A stretch of DNA of 35,901 nucleotides, taken from assembly GCA_964442735.1 (NCBI GenBank), contig CAYUAP010000043.1, positions 1-35,901 of the forward strand, read 5' to 3'. Made by a program: the position numbers and the translations under genes. Below are positions 23,789 through 31,351 of this stretch, in pieces; position 1 is the first letter of the stretch, and each line of letters starts with the position of its first letter. Origin of the DNA: JAUNBG01 sp964442735 (lineage in GTDB: Bacteria; Planctomycetota; Planctomycetia; Pirellulales; Thermoguttaceae). The notes beneath the pieces are model-generated. The model was not told the DNA's origin, ran no database searches, and worked only from the letters and a program-made list of their open reading frames with translations.

Positions 23789-25012
23789 ATGGTTTCTGTT
23801 GTCGATCGTTTTTTAAGATATGTCGCAATTGATACCGGGTCCCGGGATGGGGCATCAACCATTCCGAGTACCCCTTCTCAATTCGATCTAGCGAAACTCC
23901 TTGTCGGAGAACTAAAAGATCTGGGTCTACAGGATGCTGAAGTAGATGATCATTGTTATGTTATGGCGACTCTCCCTTCCAATCTGCCTGCGAATATCGC
24001 CGAAACTGTTCCCGTTATCGGTCTGTTAGCGCATATGGATACTTCGGAATCGGCTTCCGGAAAAAATGTCAAGCCTCGGATTATTACCTATAACGGTGGT
24101 GACATTAAATTATCGGAGACGGTTGCTATTCCGGAAGATAATAATCTTCGTTCCGCAAAAGGCTGTCATATTATTGTGACAGATGGAACGACCCTGTTAG
24201 GGGCAGACGATAAAGCGGGTATTGCGGAGATTATGACGACCTTGGAACGTCTGATTCATGAAAAAAAACCGCATGGAACAATCCGTATCGGATTTACTCC
24301 CGACGAAGAAATTGGAAGAGGAACCGACTATTTCAATATAAAGAAATTTGGGGTTCACTGTGCGTATACCGTTGACGGAGGTAATCCGGGTGAAATCAAT
24401 CAGGAGACTTTTACAGCAGACGAATCGGAAATTCATTTAGTCGGAAAAGATATTCATCCCGGCCAGGCAAAAGATGTTATGGTCAATGCCGGATTGATTC
24501 TGACACGACTTGTTGCCGAACTGCCAGATAATCGAATGCCGGAACATTCGGAAAAACAGGAACCCTATATCTTAATGACCGATTTTATTGGAGGGATTTC
24601 TTCGGCCAAGGCAAATTTCATACTTCGCGCGTTTGAGGATAACGACCGACAGGAAAACAGATCCGTTCTACAGAAAACGTTTGAACGTTTCATGGAGAAG
24701 TATCCAAAAGTTGTCGGAAGTATTTCCTTTACAGAACAATATCAGAATATGAAGAAATATCTGGTGTCATATCCGGAAGTAACGAAGAAGCTGGAAGAGG
24801 CGGTTCGACATACCGGAATAACGCCCTGTTGGGTTGCTATTCGTGGTGGAACTGATGGGGCTCGTTTGAGTGAAAAAGGACTCCCCACTCCCAATATATT
24901 TACCGGAGGACGCAACTTCCATAGCGTTACCGAATGGATTGCCGTGGAAGACATGGAAAAGACAGTGGAGACTTTAATTAACCTGGTTGTTTTATGGACG
25001 AAACCGGATTAA
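23789..25012 (+). CDS. pepT: Peptidase T (tripeptide aminopeptidase, M20B)
   Basis: A 407-aa cytosolic zinc peptidase that removes the N-terminal residue from tripeptides; E. coli PepT is 408 aa. The dinuclear zinc site residues are visible: His82 and Asp84 in LLAHMDTS, the bridging Asp in GADDKAG (140-141), Glu173-Glu174 in PDEEIGRG, Asp196 in YTVDGGNPGE, and a late His in GGRNFHSVTEW. The dimerisation domain (about 205-310) lies between them. The start is 2 bp after the trpS stop, with GGAG inside the trpS end, so the two are probably co-translated. The pairing with trpS looks like a local arrangement with no obvious pathway link. Confidence 0.95.
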   Translation: MVSVVDRFLRYVAIDTGSRDGASTIPSTPSQFDLAKLLVGELKDLGLQDAEVDDHCYVMATLPSNLPANIAETVPVIGLLAHMDTSESASGKNVKPRIITYNGGDIKLSETVAIPEDNNLRSAKGCHIIVTDGTTLLGADDKAGIAEIMTTLERLIHEKKPHGTIRIGFTPDEEIGRGTDYFNIKKFGVHCAYTVDGGNPGEINQETFTADESEIHLVGKDIHPGQAKDVMVNAGLILTRLVAELPDNRMPEHSEKQEPYILMTDFIGGISSAKANFILRAFEDNDRQENRSVLQKTFERFMEKYPKVVGSISFTEQYQNMKKYLVSYPEVTKKLEEAVRHTGITPCWVAIRGGTDGARLSEKGLPTPNIFTGGRNFHSVTEWIAVEDMEKTVETLINLVVLWTKPD

Positions 25013-25042
25013 TAATTTAAAGGGTCAACAGGCTATATTTAG

Positions 25043-25160
25043 TATACTACAGAATGTTATAATACAGTATTTCCGGGGAGCACGAACGTCTCGTTCATCT
25101 CCTCCAAAACAGGCATAATGACTGTTTTGAAAAGAAGGAATTTAAAATAGCCTGGAGTAT
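25043..25160 (-). mobile_element. Dispersed palindromic element, full copy (118 bp)
   Basis: It starts TATACTACAGAATGTTATAA, and its right end read inward is ATACTCCAGGCTATTTTAAA, an imperfect inverted pair. Inside are GAACGTCTCGTTC and a decayed CAAAACAGGC...GACTGTTTTG hairpin in which the GAGACG core reads ATAATG. It lies between pepT and the SDR gene. Confidence 0.65.
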
Positions 25161-25262
25161 CGTTCGTAAATTTTAGTTGAGTTGTACTTGGAGAAAACAG
25201 AACAGAAACACGGACGTGGTGTCCGTATTCCTGTCAAAAAAAGGAATAGAAGAGGCGAGAAA

Positions 25263-26048
25263 ATGGGTCAAGCGGAATTTTTAAAACAACTGTTTGGAAT
25301 GGACGGTCAGGTAGCGGTTGTAATTGGAGGGGCGGGGGCATTGGGGTTATGTTTGTCAACCGGGTTGGGCAAGGCTGGTGCTAAAATAGTTGTCGCGGAT
25401 ATGGCGGAAGACGCCTGTCACAAGGCAGTTGGTCAATTAGCCGAAGAAGGAATAGAAGCGATTGGTGTTTCTGTAAACGTTACAAGTAAAGATTCAATTC
25501 GTCAACTGCTTCAGAAGGCGTTGGCACTAACCGGTAAAGTCGATATGTTGGTCAATTGTGCCGGAATCAACGTTGGTAATTCGTTTGTAGATGTTGATCC
25601 GGATCAATGGGACAAGATCATGGCGGTCAATCTAAAAGGAACGATGATGTCGTGTCAGGTCTTTATTGAGTCCATGCTGACGACCGGAGGTGGATCGATT
25701 CTGAATATTGGCAGTGTCAATTCGGACAGGCCATTGTCTCGTGTATTTGCCTATGCCGCATCCAAGGCGGGTGTAGTCAATTTAACTGAAAATATTGCGC
25801 AGGAATTTGCCACACAGGGAATTCGTGCCAATGCTATTTGTCCCGGTTTCTTTCCGGCGGAACAGAATCGGAAATTACTCGACGAAAAACGGGTAGCCAA
25901 TATAATGAACGGAACGCCTATGCGTCGTTACGGTGATCCGAGTGAACTGGTAGGAGCCGCACTTCTTCTCCTATCCAAAACGGCAGGCAGTTATATTACA
26001 GGTTCTGCCGTCTATGTCGACGGGGGCTTTACCTGTAGTTGGTTCTAA
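25263..26048 (+). CDS. Short-chain dehydrogenase/reductase, sugar-acid type
   Basis: A 261-aa classical SDR oxidoreductase. The ATG at 25263 is preferred (GAGGCGAG upstream); a TTG frame begins earlier but adds a basic tail with no homology. The cofactor loop is GGAGALG (residues 22-28), with Asp46 at the end of beta2 (IVVAD) favouring NAD. Other motifs are NCAGIN (98-103), NIGSVNS (148-154, Ser151 or nearby) and the catalytic Tyr164-Lys168 in YAASKAG. The C-terminus, GSAVYVDGGFTCSWF, matches gluconate/2-deoxy-gluconate or mannonate dehydrogenase-like relatives. It is followed at 37 bp by a ROK kinase and then a xylanase, so a role in oxidising or reducing sugars or sugar acids from hemicellulose is a fair inference. 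Confidence 0.85.
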   Translation: MGQAEFLKQLFGMDGQVAVVIGGAGALGLCLSTGLGKAGAKIVVADMAEDACHKAVGQLAEEGIEAIGVSVNVTSKDSIRQLLQKALALTGKVDMLVNCAGINVGNSFVDVDPDQWDKIMAVNLKGTMMSCQVFIESMLTTGGGSILNIGSVNSDRPLSRVFAYAASKAGVVNLTENIAQEFATQGIRANAICPGFFPAEQNRKLLDEKRVANIMNGTPMRRYGDPSELVGAALLLLSKTAGSYITGSAVYVDGGFTCSWF

Positions 26049-26085
26049 TTTTTGTCAGGAATGATTTTCAGGAAGGATAACCTTT

Positions 26086-27147
26086 ATGGCACATCGTAAT
26101 TCAGAAGCAGCGCATCGACAGAATGTCTATTTCGTCGGAATCGATTTGGGAGGTACTAATTTTAAAGTTGGTGTTTTGGATAATACAGGTCGAATCTATT
26201 CTTTTCTTTCAGTTCCGACAATGGCAGAAAATGGTCCGGACGATGCCATGCAGCGTATGAACGAAGCTATATGTAAAGCGATTGATCGAGCACATATTTC
26301 ACGGGATCTTGTTGTTCGTGTCGGTTTGGCTTCTCCGGGTACACAGGATTTAAAACAGGGTACCCTGGTTCGACCTTCGAATCTGCCCGGCTGGAGTTAT
26401 TATCCGATTCGAGAACGGTTGACTGGTGTCTGTGGTTATCCGGTTACCTATTCCAACGATGCCAGTGCCGCCTGTTTTGCCGAATACTGGATTGGGGCCG
26501 GTAAAAATGAACCAGGCTTAATCCTGTTGACCTTGGGGACCGGTGTTGGTTGCGGTATTTTTATTGACGGTCGGTCTCTTGATGGCGTTCATTTTCATGG
26601 TGGTGAATGTGGCCATATCATTATTGATACATCGGAGAGTGCGCGATGGTGCAACTGCGGTCAACGGGGACATTTGGAAGCATACGCCAGTGCTATTGGT
26701 GTTACGCGCCGGACCTTGGAAATGGTGGATTCCGGACTTTCATCGACTTTAAAAGAACGCGTTCAGGTCAGTTCACGACGTTCCGACGAAATTCCATTTA
26801 TTGTTTACGAAGAAGCGTTTAAAGGGGATAAAGTTGCCATTGATATCATTAAGAATACAGCCCGTTATTTATCGTATGGTATTGTATCCCTGATGCACAC
26901 TCTTGACCCGTCTTGTGTTCTGATTGGCGGGGCCATGACCTTTGGTGGAGCCAATGATAAAATTGGAGAAATGTTCCTGGAACGTATCAATGAAGAAGTA
27001 CGGCCCCGTGTCTTTAAACATTTGGCCGAACGTATTCATATTCGATATGCCAGTCTCGGGTCTGACGCCGGATTCATCGGTGCAGCCGGGTTAGCTCGGG
27101 TTGCCTGGCTTGACGAAGAAGAATTAAAAGCAAATACCGATATTTAA
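26086..27147 (+). CDS. ROK-family sugar kinase (glucokinase-like)
   Basis: A 353-aa cytosolic kinase of the ROK family, expected to phosphorylate glucose or a related hexose with ATP. The phosphate-binding motif FVGIDLGGTNFKVGVLD is near residues 16-32. The catalytic Asp125 is in SNDASAAC. The second phosphate motif is LLTLGTGVGCGIFIDG. The ROK zinc site is seen as HGGECGH followed by CNCGQRGHLE (Cys189, Cys191, His196 region). AAGGA precedes the ATG. No HTH domain is present, so it is an enzyme and not a ROK repressor. It sits between the SDR and the xylanase genes in the same direction, consistent with an operon that feeds sugars into glycolysis. Confidence 0.88.
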   Translation: MAHRNSEAAHRQNVYFVGIDLGGTNFKVGVLDNTGRIYSFLSVPTMAENGPDDAMQRMNEAICKAIDRAHISRDLVVRVGLASPGTQDLKQGTLVRPSNLPGWSYYPIRERLTGVCGYPVTYSNDASAACFAEYWIGAGKNEPGLILLTLGTGVGCGIFIDGRSLDGVHFHGGECGHIIIDTSESARWCNCGQRGHLEAYASAIGVTRRTLEMVDSGLSSTLKERVQVSSRRSDEIPFIVYEEAFKGDKVAIDIIKNTARYLSYGIVSLMHTLDPSCVLIGGAMTFGGANDKIGEMFLERINEEVRPRVFKHLAERIHIRYASLGSDAGFIGAAGLARVAWLDEEELKANTDI

Positions 27148-27206
27148 TACCAAATTTAATAATGTCGGCAATAACATTTATATAAATACAGAAAGGTTAA
27201 AAGACA

Positions 27207-28589
27207 GTGAAGAATACATTATTACGTCTCTCTATTTTGATTTTAGCTTTCTTTATGTTCCATACCGTATCAATGGTTTGGAGTGTTGAGGACGTTATGA
27301 GTCCGGAATATCGTGCGATATGGAACGATAAAATCCAAGCGGAGATTGACGCGCGAATCGAAAAATATCGTAAAGCGGATGCAGAAATCAAATTATCGAA
27401 TGTTAAACCGGGAACGGAAGTTCGTATTGAGCAGACTGGTCATCAATTCTTGTTTGGTGCCCATATTTTCAATTTCAATCAACTTGGTTCCACCGAGGTC
27501 AATAATCGATATAAAGCGGTTTATGGTACCCTCTTTAATTCGGCTACGATTGCCTTCTATTGGAAAAAATTCGAGCCGACTCCTGGCAAACCACGATTCA
27601 AGACTGCATATGAAGATACCGAAGAATACTGGAACAAGGTAAAGGAACCTAAAAAGGAGACCCATTGGCGTCGTCCATCTTCGGATCAAGTTGTAGAATT
27701 TTGTGAATCGAAGGGATTACAGATGAACGGTCATACAATCATCTGGGGAAATCGTGTTTGGCAGCATCCGGAATGGCTTCCGACCGATCCGAAACAGGTA
27801 GATGAAATGGAACGTCTTTTTACCAAGCGTATTACCGAATTGGGCGAGCATTATGGTGGTCGTTTAAATCGTTGGGATATCGTCAATGAAAGTGCGGAAG
27901 ACTTTAATATTGGTAAAGCCAGTCGATACGGTTTGATGCCGAACGACTACTGTTTTAAAGCATTTCAGACGGCGGCCAAGGTCTTTCCGAAGACAGTTGA
28001 ATTCAATATAAACGATTATTCAGTCAACGACCGTTATGCGGCGCAGGTTGCGGATCTTCTCAAACGGGGATGCCGAATTGATAATGTAGGCGTTCAGATG
28101 CACTTGTTCAACCCCCAGGAGACACTTAATGTCGCGGCAGGTAAAAATGTTCAGACACCTGCGGTTCAGTATCAGCGATTATCTGCGGCGGACAAGACGG
28201 GAAAACCTGTCCACTTGAGTGAAATTACCATTACGGCTCCAAACGATGACGAACACGGCCGCGCGATTCAGGCGGAAGTTGCCCGAAATCTCTATCGATA
28301 CTGGTTCTCCTGGCCTTCCATGATGGGTATTACCTGGTGGAATATTGTCGATGATTGCGGAGCACCGGGAGAACCCACAACCTCCGGACTCTTTACTCGT
28401 CAGATGGAACCAAAACCATCCTTTTATGCACTTGATAAATTAATCAACCATGAATGGAAAACATCCATTGTCAAAAAGGCAGAAGCTAGTGATTTCCAGT
28501 ATAAATTCCGTGGATTTAAAGGAAAATACCGTATCTCCTGGACCGATCTGTCCGGTGATGTTCAAAAAATGGAAATTATTGTTCAATAA
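27207..28589 (+). CDS. Secreted GH10 endo-beta-1,4-xylanase
   Basis: A 460-aa exported glycoside hydrolase family 10 enzyme that should cut internal beta-1,4 bonds in xylan. The start is GTG at 27207, with GAAAGG upstream. The signal peptide is about residues 1-26 (LLRLSILILAFFMFHTVSMVWS). The acid/base Glu228 is in RWDIVNESAED and the nucleophile Glu339 is in KPVHLSEITI. The substrate-binding segment NGHTIIWGN (174-182) reads WGN where most GH10 members have WHS/WHN. TWWNIVDDCG and SGLFTRQMEPKPSFYAL match the end of the barrel. An N-terminal beta region (about 60-90) precedes the barrel. It lies 59 bp after the ROK kinase. Confidence 0.9.
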   Translation: MKNTLLRLSILILAFFMFHTVSMVWSVEDVMSPEYRAIWNDKIQAEIDARIEKYRKADAEIKLSNVKPGTEVRIEQTGHQFLFGAHIFNFNQLGSTEVNNRYKAVYGTLFNSATIAFYWKKFEPTPGKPRFKTAYEDTEEYWNKVKEPKKETHWRRPSSDQVVEFCESKGLQMNGHTIIWGNRVWQHPEWLPTDPKQVDEMERLFTKRITELGEHYGGRLNRWDIVNESAEDFNIGKASRYGLMPNDYCFKAFQTAAKVFPKTVEFNINDYSVNDRYAAQVADLLKRGCRIDNVGVQMHLFNPQETLNVAAGKNVQTPAVQYQRLSAADKTGKPVHLSEITITAPNDDEHGRAIQAEVARNLYRYWFSWPSMMGITWWNIVDDCGAPGEPTTSGLFTRQMEPKPSFYALDKLINHEWKTSIVKKAEASDFQYKFRGFKGKYRISWTDLSGDVQKMEIIVQ

Positions 28590-28823
28590 CAGATTTAAAG
28601 TGTAATCCAGATGTATTTGAAATCATGGATATTACGGAAGGTGTACGGATTGTTTATAGAAATTTATAGCTTTTACAAATAATAAACCAAAAAAGATATC
28701 GTGCAGATTTCATCATATAAATGTTATTTGACAAAACAATCCAGGAAAATCAGTATTATCCATGGTGACAAATAAAATCATTTACAGTTTGACTAACAGA
28801 TTACCACTTTTAGGTTATGTACC

Positions 28824-29240
28824 ATGCGTTCGCCCAATGAATTGAAGCCGAAATCGTTTTCATTAAATATGACTCCCTTGATCGATGTTGTTTTTTTGTT
28901 GATCATTTTTTTTATAGTCTCGGACAACATGATTAAGAAGGAGTCGTCGATGAAACTTGATCTTCCGAAGGCGCAGACGGGGGAGAAGATAGAACCGCGC
29001 GAGACGGGGAAACTTGTCCTCAATGTTGCCGGGCCGAATTCGTTCTTTTTGGGGGAATATCCTGTTTCCCTTGAAGATTTCCGTATTCGCCTGTTGGAAG
29101 AGAAGAAAAAGGCGATTCATCCCTTGGAGGTTCGAATTCGCAGTGATCGAAAAGTTCCCTATTCCGATATAGAACCGATTCTGGTCATTTGTGCACAGTC
29201 GGGAGTTTCTAATGTTTCATTTGCCGTAATCAATAAATAA
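28824..29240 (+). CDS. ExbD/TolR-family biopolymer transport protein
   Basis: A 138-aa inner-membrane protein with a short cytosolic start, one membrane span (MTPLIDVVFLLIIFFIV, residues 16-32) and a periplasmic domain. Asp21 in the span is the residue that carries protons in ExbD/TolR. With an ExbB/TolQ partner it would energise an outer-membrane process through TonB or Tol. No exbB, tonB or second exbD is in the window; upstream is 234 bp of gene-free DNA. The next gene, a CBM9-like exported protein, starts 12 bp downstream. It may have its partner elsewhere or may serve a dedicated uptake or motility system, as in several planctomycete operons. Confidence 0.9.
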   Translation: MRSPNELKPKSFSLNMTPLIDVVFLLIIFFIVSDNMIKKESSMKLDLPKAQTGEKIEPRETGKLVLNVAGPNSFFLGEYPVSLEDFRIRLLEEKKKAIHPLEVRIRSDRKVPYSDIEPILVICAQSGVSNVSFAVINK

Positions 29241-29252
29241 AGAGGTGATAGA

Positions 29253-29978
29253 ATGCGAATATTGTATTTTGTTTTGATACTTTTGGTTTCAACCATGAGT
29301 GCAATGGCTCAATCGACGGAAAAAATCGATTTTTCCAAAGGGTATTATGAAGTTCAATGTTATCAGGGGGAAATGGAAGATATAAAAATAGACGGTAATA
29401 TCAACGATTCCGTCTGGAAGAAAGTGAATCCGATAACACGTTTTCGAATGCATTGGAATCAGGACGAGATCATGCAGAAGACGAGTTTGCGTCTCTATCA
29501 CAATGGAAAAAAACTGTTTTTCATTTATGTTGTGGAGGATTCCGAAGTTGTTGTTGAGGATAAAATCGTCAAGGAGATGGATATAGCCAATGAAGACCGG
29601 GTCGAGTTTATTTTCGATACTGATAAAAAAATGGAAACCTACTATTGTTTTGAAATAGACTGGAAGGGTCGTGTTTTAGACTACAAGGCGAAATACTTCC
29701 GTAAATTCGACGATACCTGGAATATGCCGGGTCTGGAAGTGGCGGGAAGTCGAACGAAAAACGGTTATATCGTTGAAGGGGCATTTGATCTGGACTATCT
29801 TCGTAAATTAAATGTTTTAAAGAAAGATGGAACCATGCGAATGGGATTCTTCCGTGCCGACTTCCGAAAAGACCAACAGGGAGAACTCGTTCATCGATGG
29901 ATTAGTTGGGTCGATTCACAAACGGATGAACCGGAATTTCACGTTCCATCTTCTCTTGGTACTGTTAAATTATTGTAA
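29253..29978 (+). CDS. Exported protein with a CBM9-like (DOMON-type) domain
   Basis: A 241-aa protein with signal peptide MRILYFVLILLVSTMSAMAQ. The remainder matches the carbohydrate-family 9-like fold often annotated CBM9: IKIDGNINDSVWKKVNPITRF, then TSLRLYHNGKKLFFIYVVEDSEV, RVEFIFDTDKKMETYYCFEIDWKG, and a late GTMRMGFFRADFRKD strand. Such domains bind sugars or haem and are common in exported proteins of Planctomycetes and Bacteroidetes. AAGAGGTGATAGA precedes the ATG and it follows exbD by 12 bp, so it could be a periplasmic or surface part of the same energised system. The ligand is unknown. A palindromic element begins one base after its stop. Confidence 0.75.
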   Translation: MRILYFVLILLVSTMSAMAQSTEKIDFSKGYYEVQCYQGEMEDIKIDGNINDSVWKKVNPITRFRMHWNQDEIMQKTSLRLYHNGKKLFFIYVVEDSEVVVEDKIVKEMDIANEDRVEFIFDTDKKMETYYCFEIDWKGRVLDYKAKYFRKFDDTWNMPGLEVAGSRTKNGYIVEGAFDLDYLRKLNVLKKDGTMRMGFFRADFRKDQQGELVHRWISWVDSQTDEPEFHVPSSLGTVKLL

Positions 29979-29979
29979 T

Positions 29980-30099
29980 TATACTTTAGGACGTTATAAA
30001 TTCGACATTTCTTGGGAGTACGGACATCTCGTCCACAAATTCCAAAACAGTCGTCTCGCCTATCTTGAAAAATAGACTTTTATAACGACCTTGAGTATA
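29980..30099 (-). mobile_element. Dispersed palindromic element, best-preserved full copy (120 bp)
   Basis: Its ends are 22-bp imperfect inverted repeats: TATACTTTAGGACGTTATAA, and TATACTCAAGGTCGTTATAA read inward from the right. Between them are GGACATCTCGTCC and AAAACAGTCGTCTCGCCTAT-type hairpin halves. It starts immediately after the CBM9-like gene's stop and has no frame of its own. Confidence 0.78.
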
Positions 30100-30121
30100 G
30101 TCTAAAAAATTGTATTTATGA

Positions 30122-30151
30122 ATTACTTAAATTGTATCCTGTTTGTATAAT
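30122..30151 (+). promoter_or_regulatory. Possible promoter of the Tat-exported flavoprotein gene
   Basis: A perfect TATAAT is at 30146-30151, 82 bases before the start codon. The -35 side is poor (TTACTT 17 bases upstream), so an activator may be needed or the call may be wrong. Confidence 0.4.
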
Positions 30152-30233
30152 GAAGGTGGTAGAAAAACGGCGGGGACAGGCCCTTGGTCTGTATCTGAAA
30201 CGAGAAGAAAACCTCAAATTAAGGAAATGAAAT

Positions 30234-30932
30234 ATGAAAAAGAAATGGTCTCGACGTGATTTTTTTATTAATGGAACGGCAATGACGGCAATGACGGGAA
30301 TGACCGTCTTGGGTACGGAAGCTATTTCGGCAGTGGAAACATCAAGCAGTATAAAAATTATAGGAATCAGTGGCAGTCCCAGAAAGGGTAAAACGACATT
30401 TGAATCACTTTGTTACGCGTTGGATGCGGCCAAAGCTACAGCGCAGGACAGGATTCAGACGGAAATTATTGAGTTGTCCGATTACAGTCTTTTCGACTCG
30501 GAACGGGTTTTTGGTCCGACAGCAGTTAAAGGAAATGGTTCTTTTGCCAAACTGGAAGAAAAGCTGGCCGACCCGACGGTACGTGGTATTTTAGTTGGCA
30601 GTCCTGTACACAACAGTATGTTGAGTGTTTTGATGTCGGCGTTTTTTGCGCAGATTAATCATACTCTTTTACAAGGAAAGGTTGGAGGAGCCTTGGCGGT
30701 AGGTGGGGCTCGAAATGGTGGTCAGGAATCGGTCGTTCAATGTTTGAATACCTATTTATTTCATGAAGGAGTGATCCTGCCCGGTACTGGAAAATCAGGA
30801 CGAATTGGAGCTCTGTTGTGGAACCAGAAAGAGACTGTTGCCGCCGACGAAGCCGGCCTTAAACTTGCAAAAATTCTCGGGGAACGTATAGCAAAAGTCG
30901 CAATGGCACTGCCTGCTGATCTCTTGAAATAA
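30234..30932 (+). CDS. Tat-exported flavodoxin-like NAD(P)H-dependent FMN reductase family protein
   Basis: A 232-aa protein with a twin-arginine signal (KKKWSRRDFFINGTAMTAMTG) and a flavodoxin-like fold. The FMN phosphate loop is IIGISGSPRKGKTTFESL near residues 43-60. GSPVHNSMLSVLMSAFFAQI and GGALAVGGARNGGQESVV fit the NADPH-dependent FMN reductase/iron-sulfur flavoprotein group. Export through Tat implies the flavin is bound before transport and that it works as a periplasmic electron carrier or reductase. Only one cysteine is seen in the body, so an iron-sulfur cluster is unlikely. AAGGAAATG-type spacing precedes the ATG. Partners are not evident in the neighbourhood. Confidence 0.8.
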   Translation: MKKKWSRRDFFINGTAMTAMTGMTVLGTEAISAVETSSSIKIIGISGSPRKGKTTFESLCYALDAAKATAQDRIQTEIIELSDYSLFDSERVFGPTAVKGNGSFAKLEEKLADPTVRGILVGSPVHNSMLSVLMSAFFAQINHTLLQGKVGGALAVGGARNGGQESVVQCLNTYLFHEGVILPGTGKSGRIGALLWNQKETVAADEAGLKLAKILGERIAKVAMALPADLLK

Positions 30933-31181
30933 AATTAAAAGACAATATCTACCAACCAGATCTATCAACTATATTTACCAACCAGTATGCAATACCGCGA
31001 ATCTTCTGATATCGACTTGTTCAACAGATTACCATCATTTTGATACGATGAAGGCGAGATTAGAATTCCGGTCTCCCAAAATTGTAATTGATATCGATAG
31101 ATGGGTAGGACAATGATTTTTAGTAACCGGTCACAGATATAAATTGAAAACACGGTTCACCCTGATTTTCACGATAGTTTT
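30933..31181. other. Gene-free stretch
   Basis: No gene is seen between the flavoprotein gene and the plus-strand promoter at 31182. Short near-repeats of ATCTACCAACCAG and ATTTACCAACCAG occur at about 30949-30985. A 62-codon minus frame here has no ribosome binding site or known motif. Confidence 0.4.
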
Positions 31182-31210
31182 TTGACAAACAAAAATTTTT
31201 ATGATAATAT
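31182..31210 (+). promoter_or_regulatory. Consensus-like promoter with no matching gene downstream
   Basis: TTGACA (31182-31187) and TAATAT (31205-31210) are 17 bases apart; the -35 is perfect. It points right, into the 3' end of the minus-strand YTV-like gene. An AT-only inverted repeat, TATGATAA / TTATCATA, overlaps the -10 (31200-31224). Confidence 0.45.
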
Positions 31211-31231
31211 TATTTATTATCATAGATAAAA

Positions 31232-31351
31232 ATGTTTAGTTTGTTATTGTACAATATTGTATTTTACGGCAGACTATCTGTGTTTATCCGTAATATCCGT
31301 GGTTCCAAAATCGTTCGTGAATGGTTACGATTTTTATTTACACCATACTAA
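31232..31351 (+). CDS. Possible 39-aa frame behind the orphan promoter
   Basis: An ATG-TAA frame begins 22 bases after the -10 element and includes the 31-bp dispersed repeat (reading VREWLRFLF). It has no ribosome binding site and overlaps the stop of the opposite YTV-like gene by four bases. A small or antisense RNA would fit the promoter as well as a protein. Confidence 0.15.
   Translation: MFSLLLYNIVFYGRLSVFIRNIRGSKIVREWLRFLFTPY
31300..31330 (+). repeat. 31-bp dispersed repeat, copy 2
   Basis: TGGTTCCAAAATCGTTCG then TGAATGGTTACGA; one mismatch to 6733-6763 on the other strand. It follows TTTATCCGTAATATCCG, a phrase reminiscent of common intergenic repeats. Confidence 0.75.
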
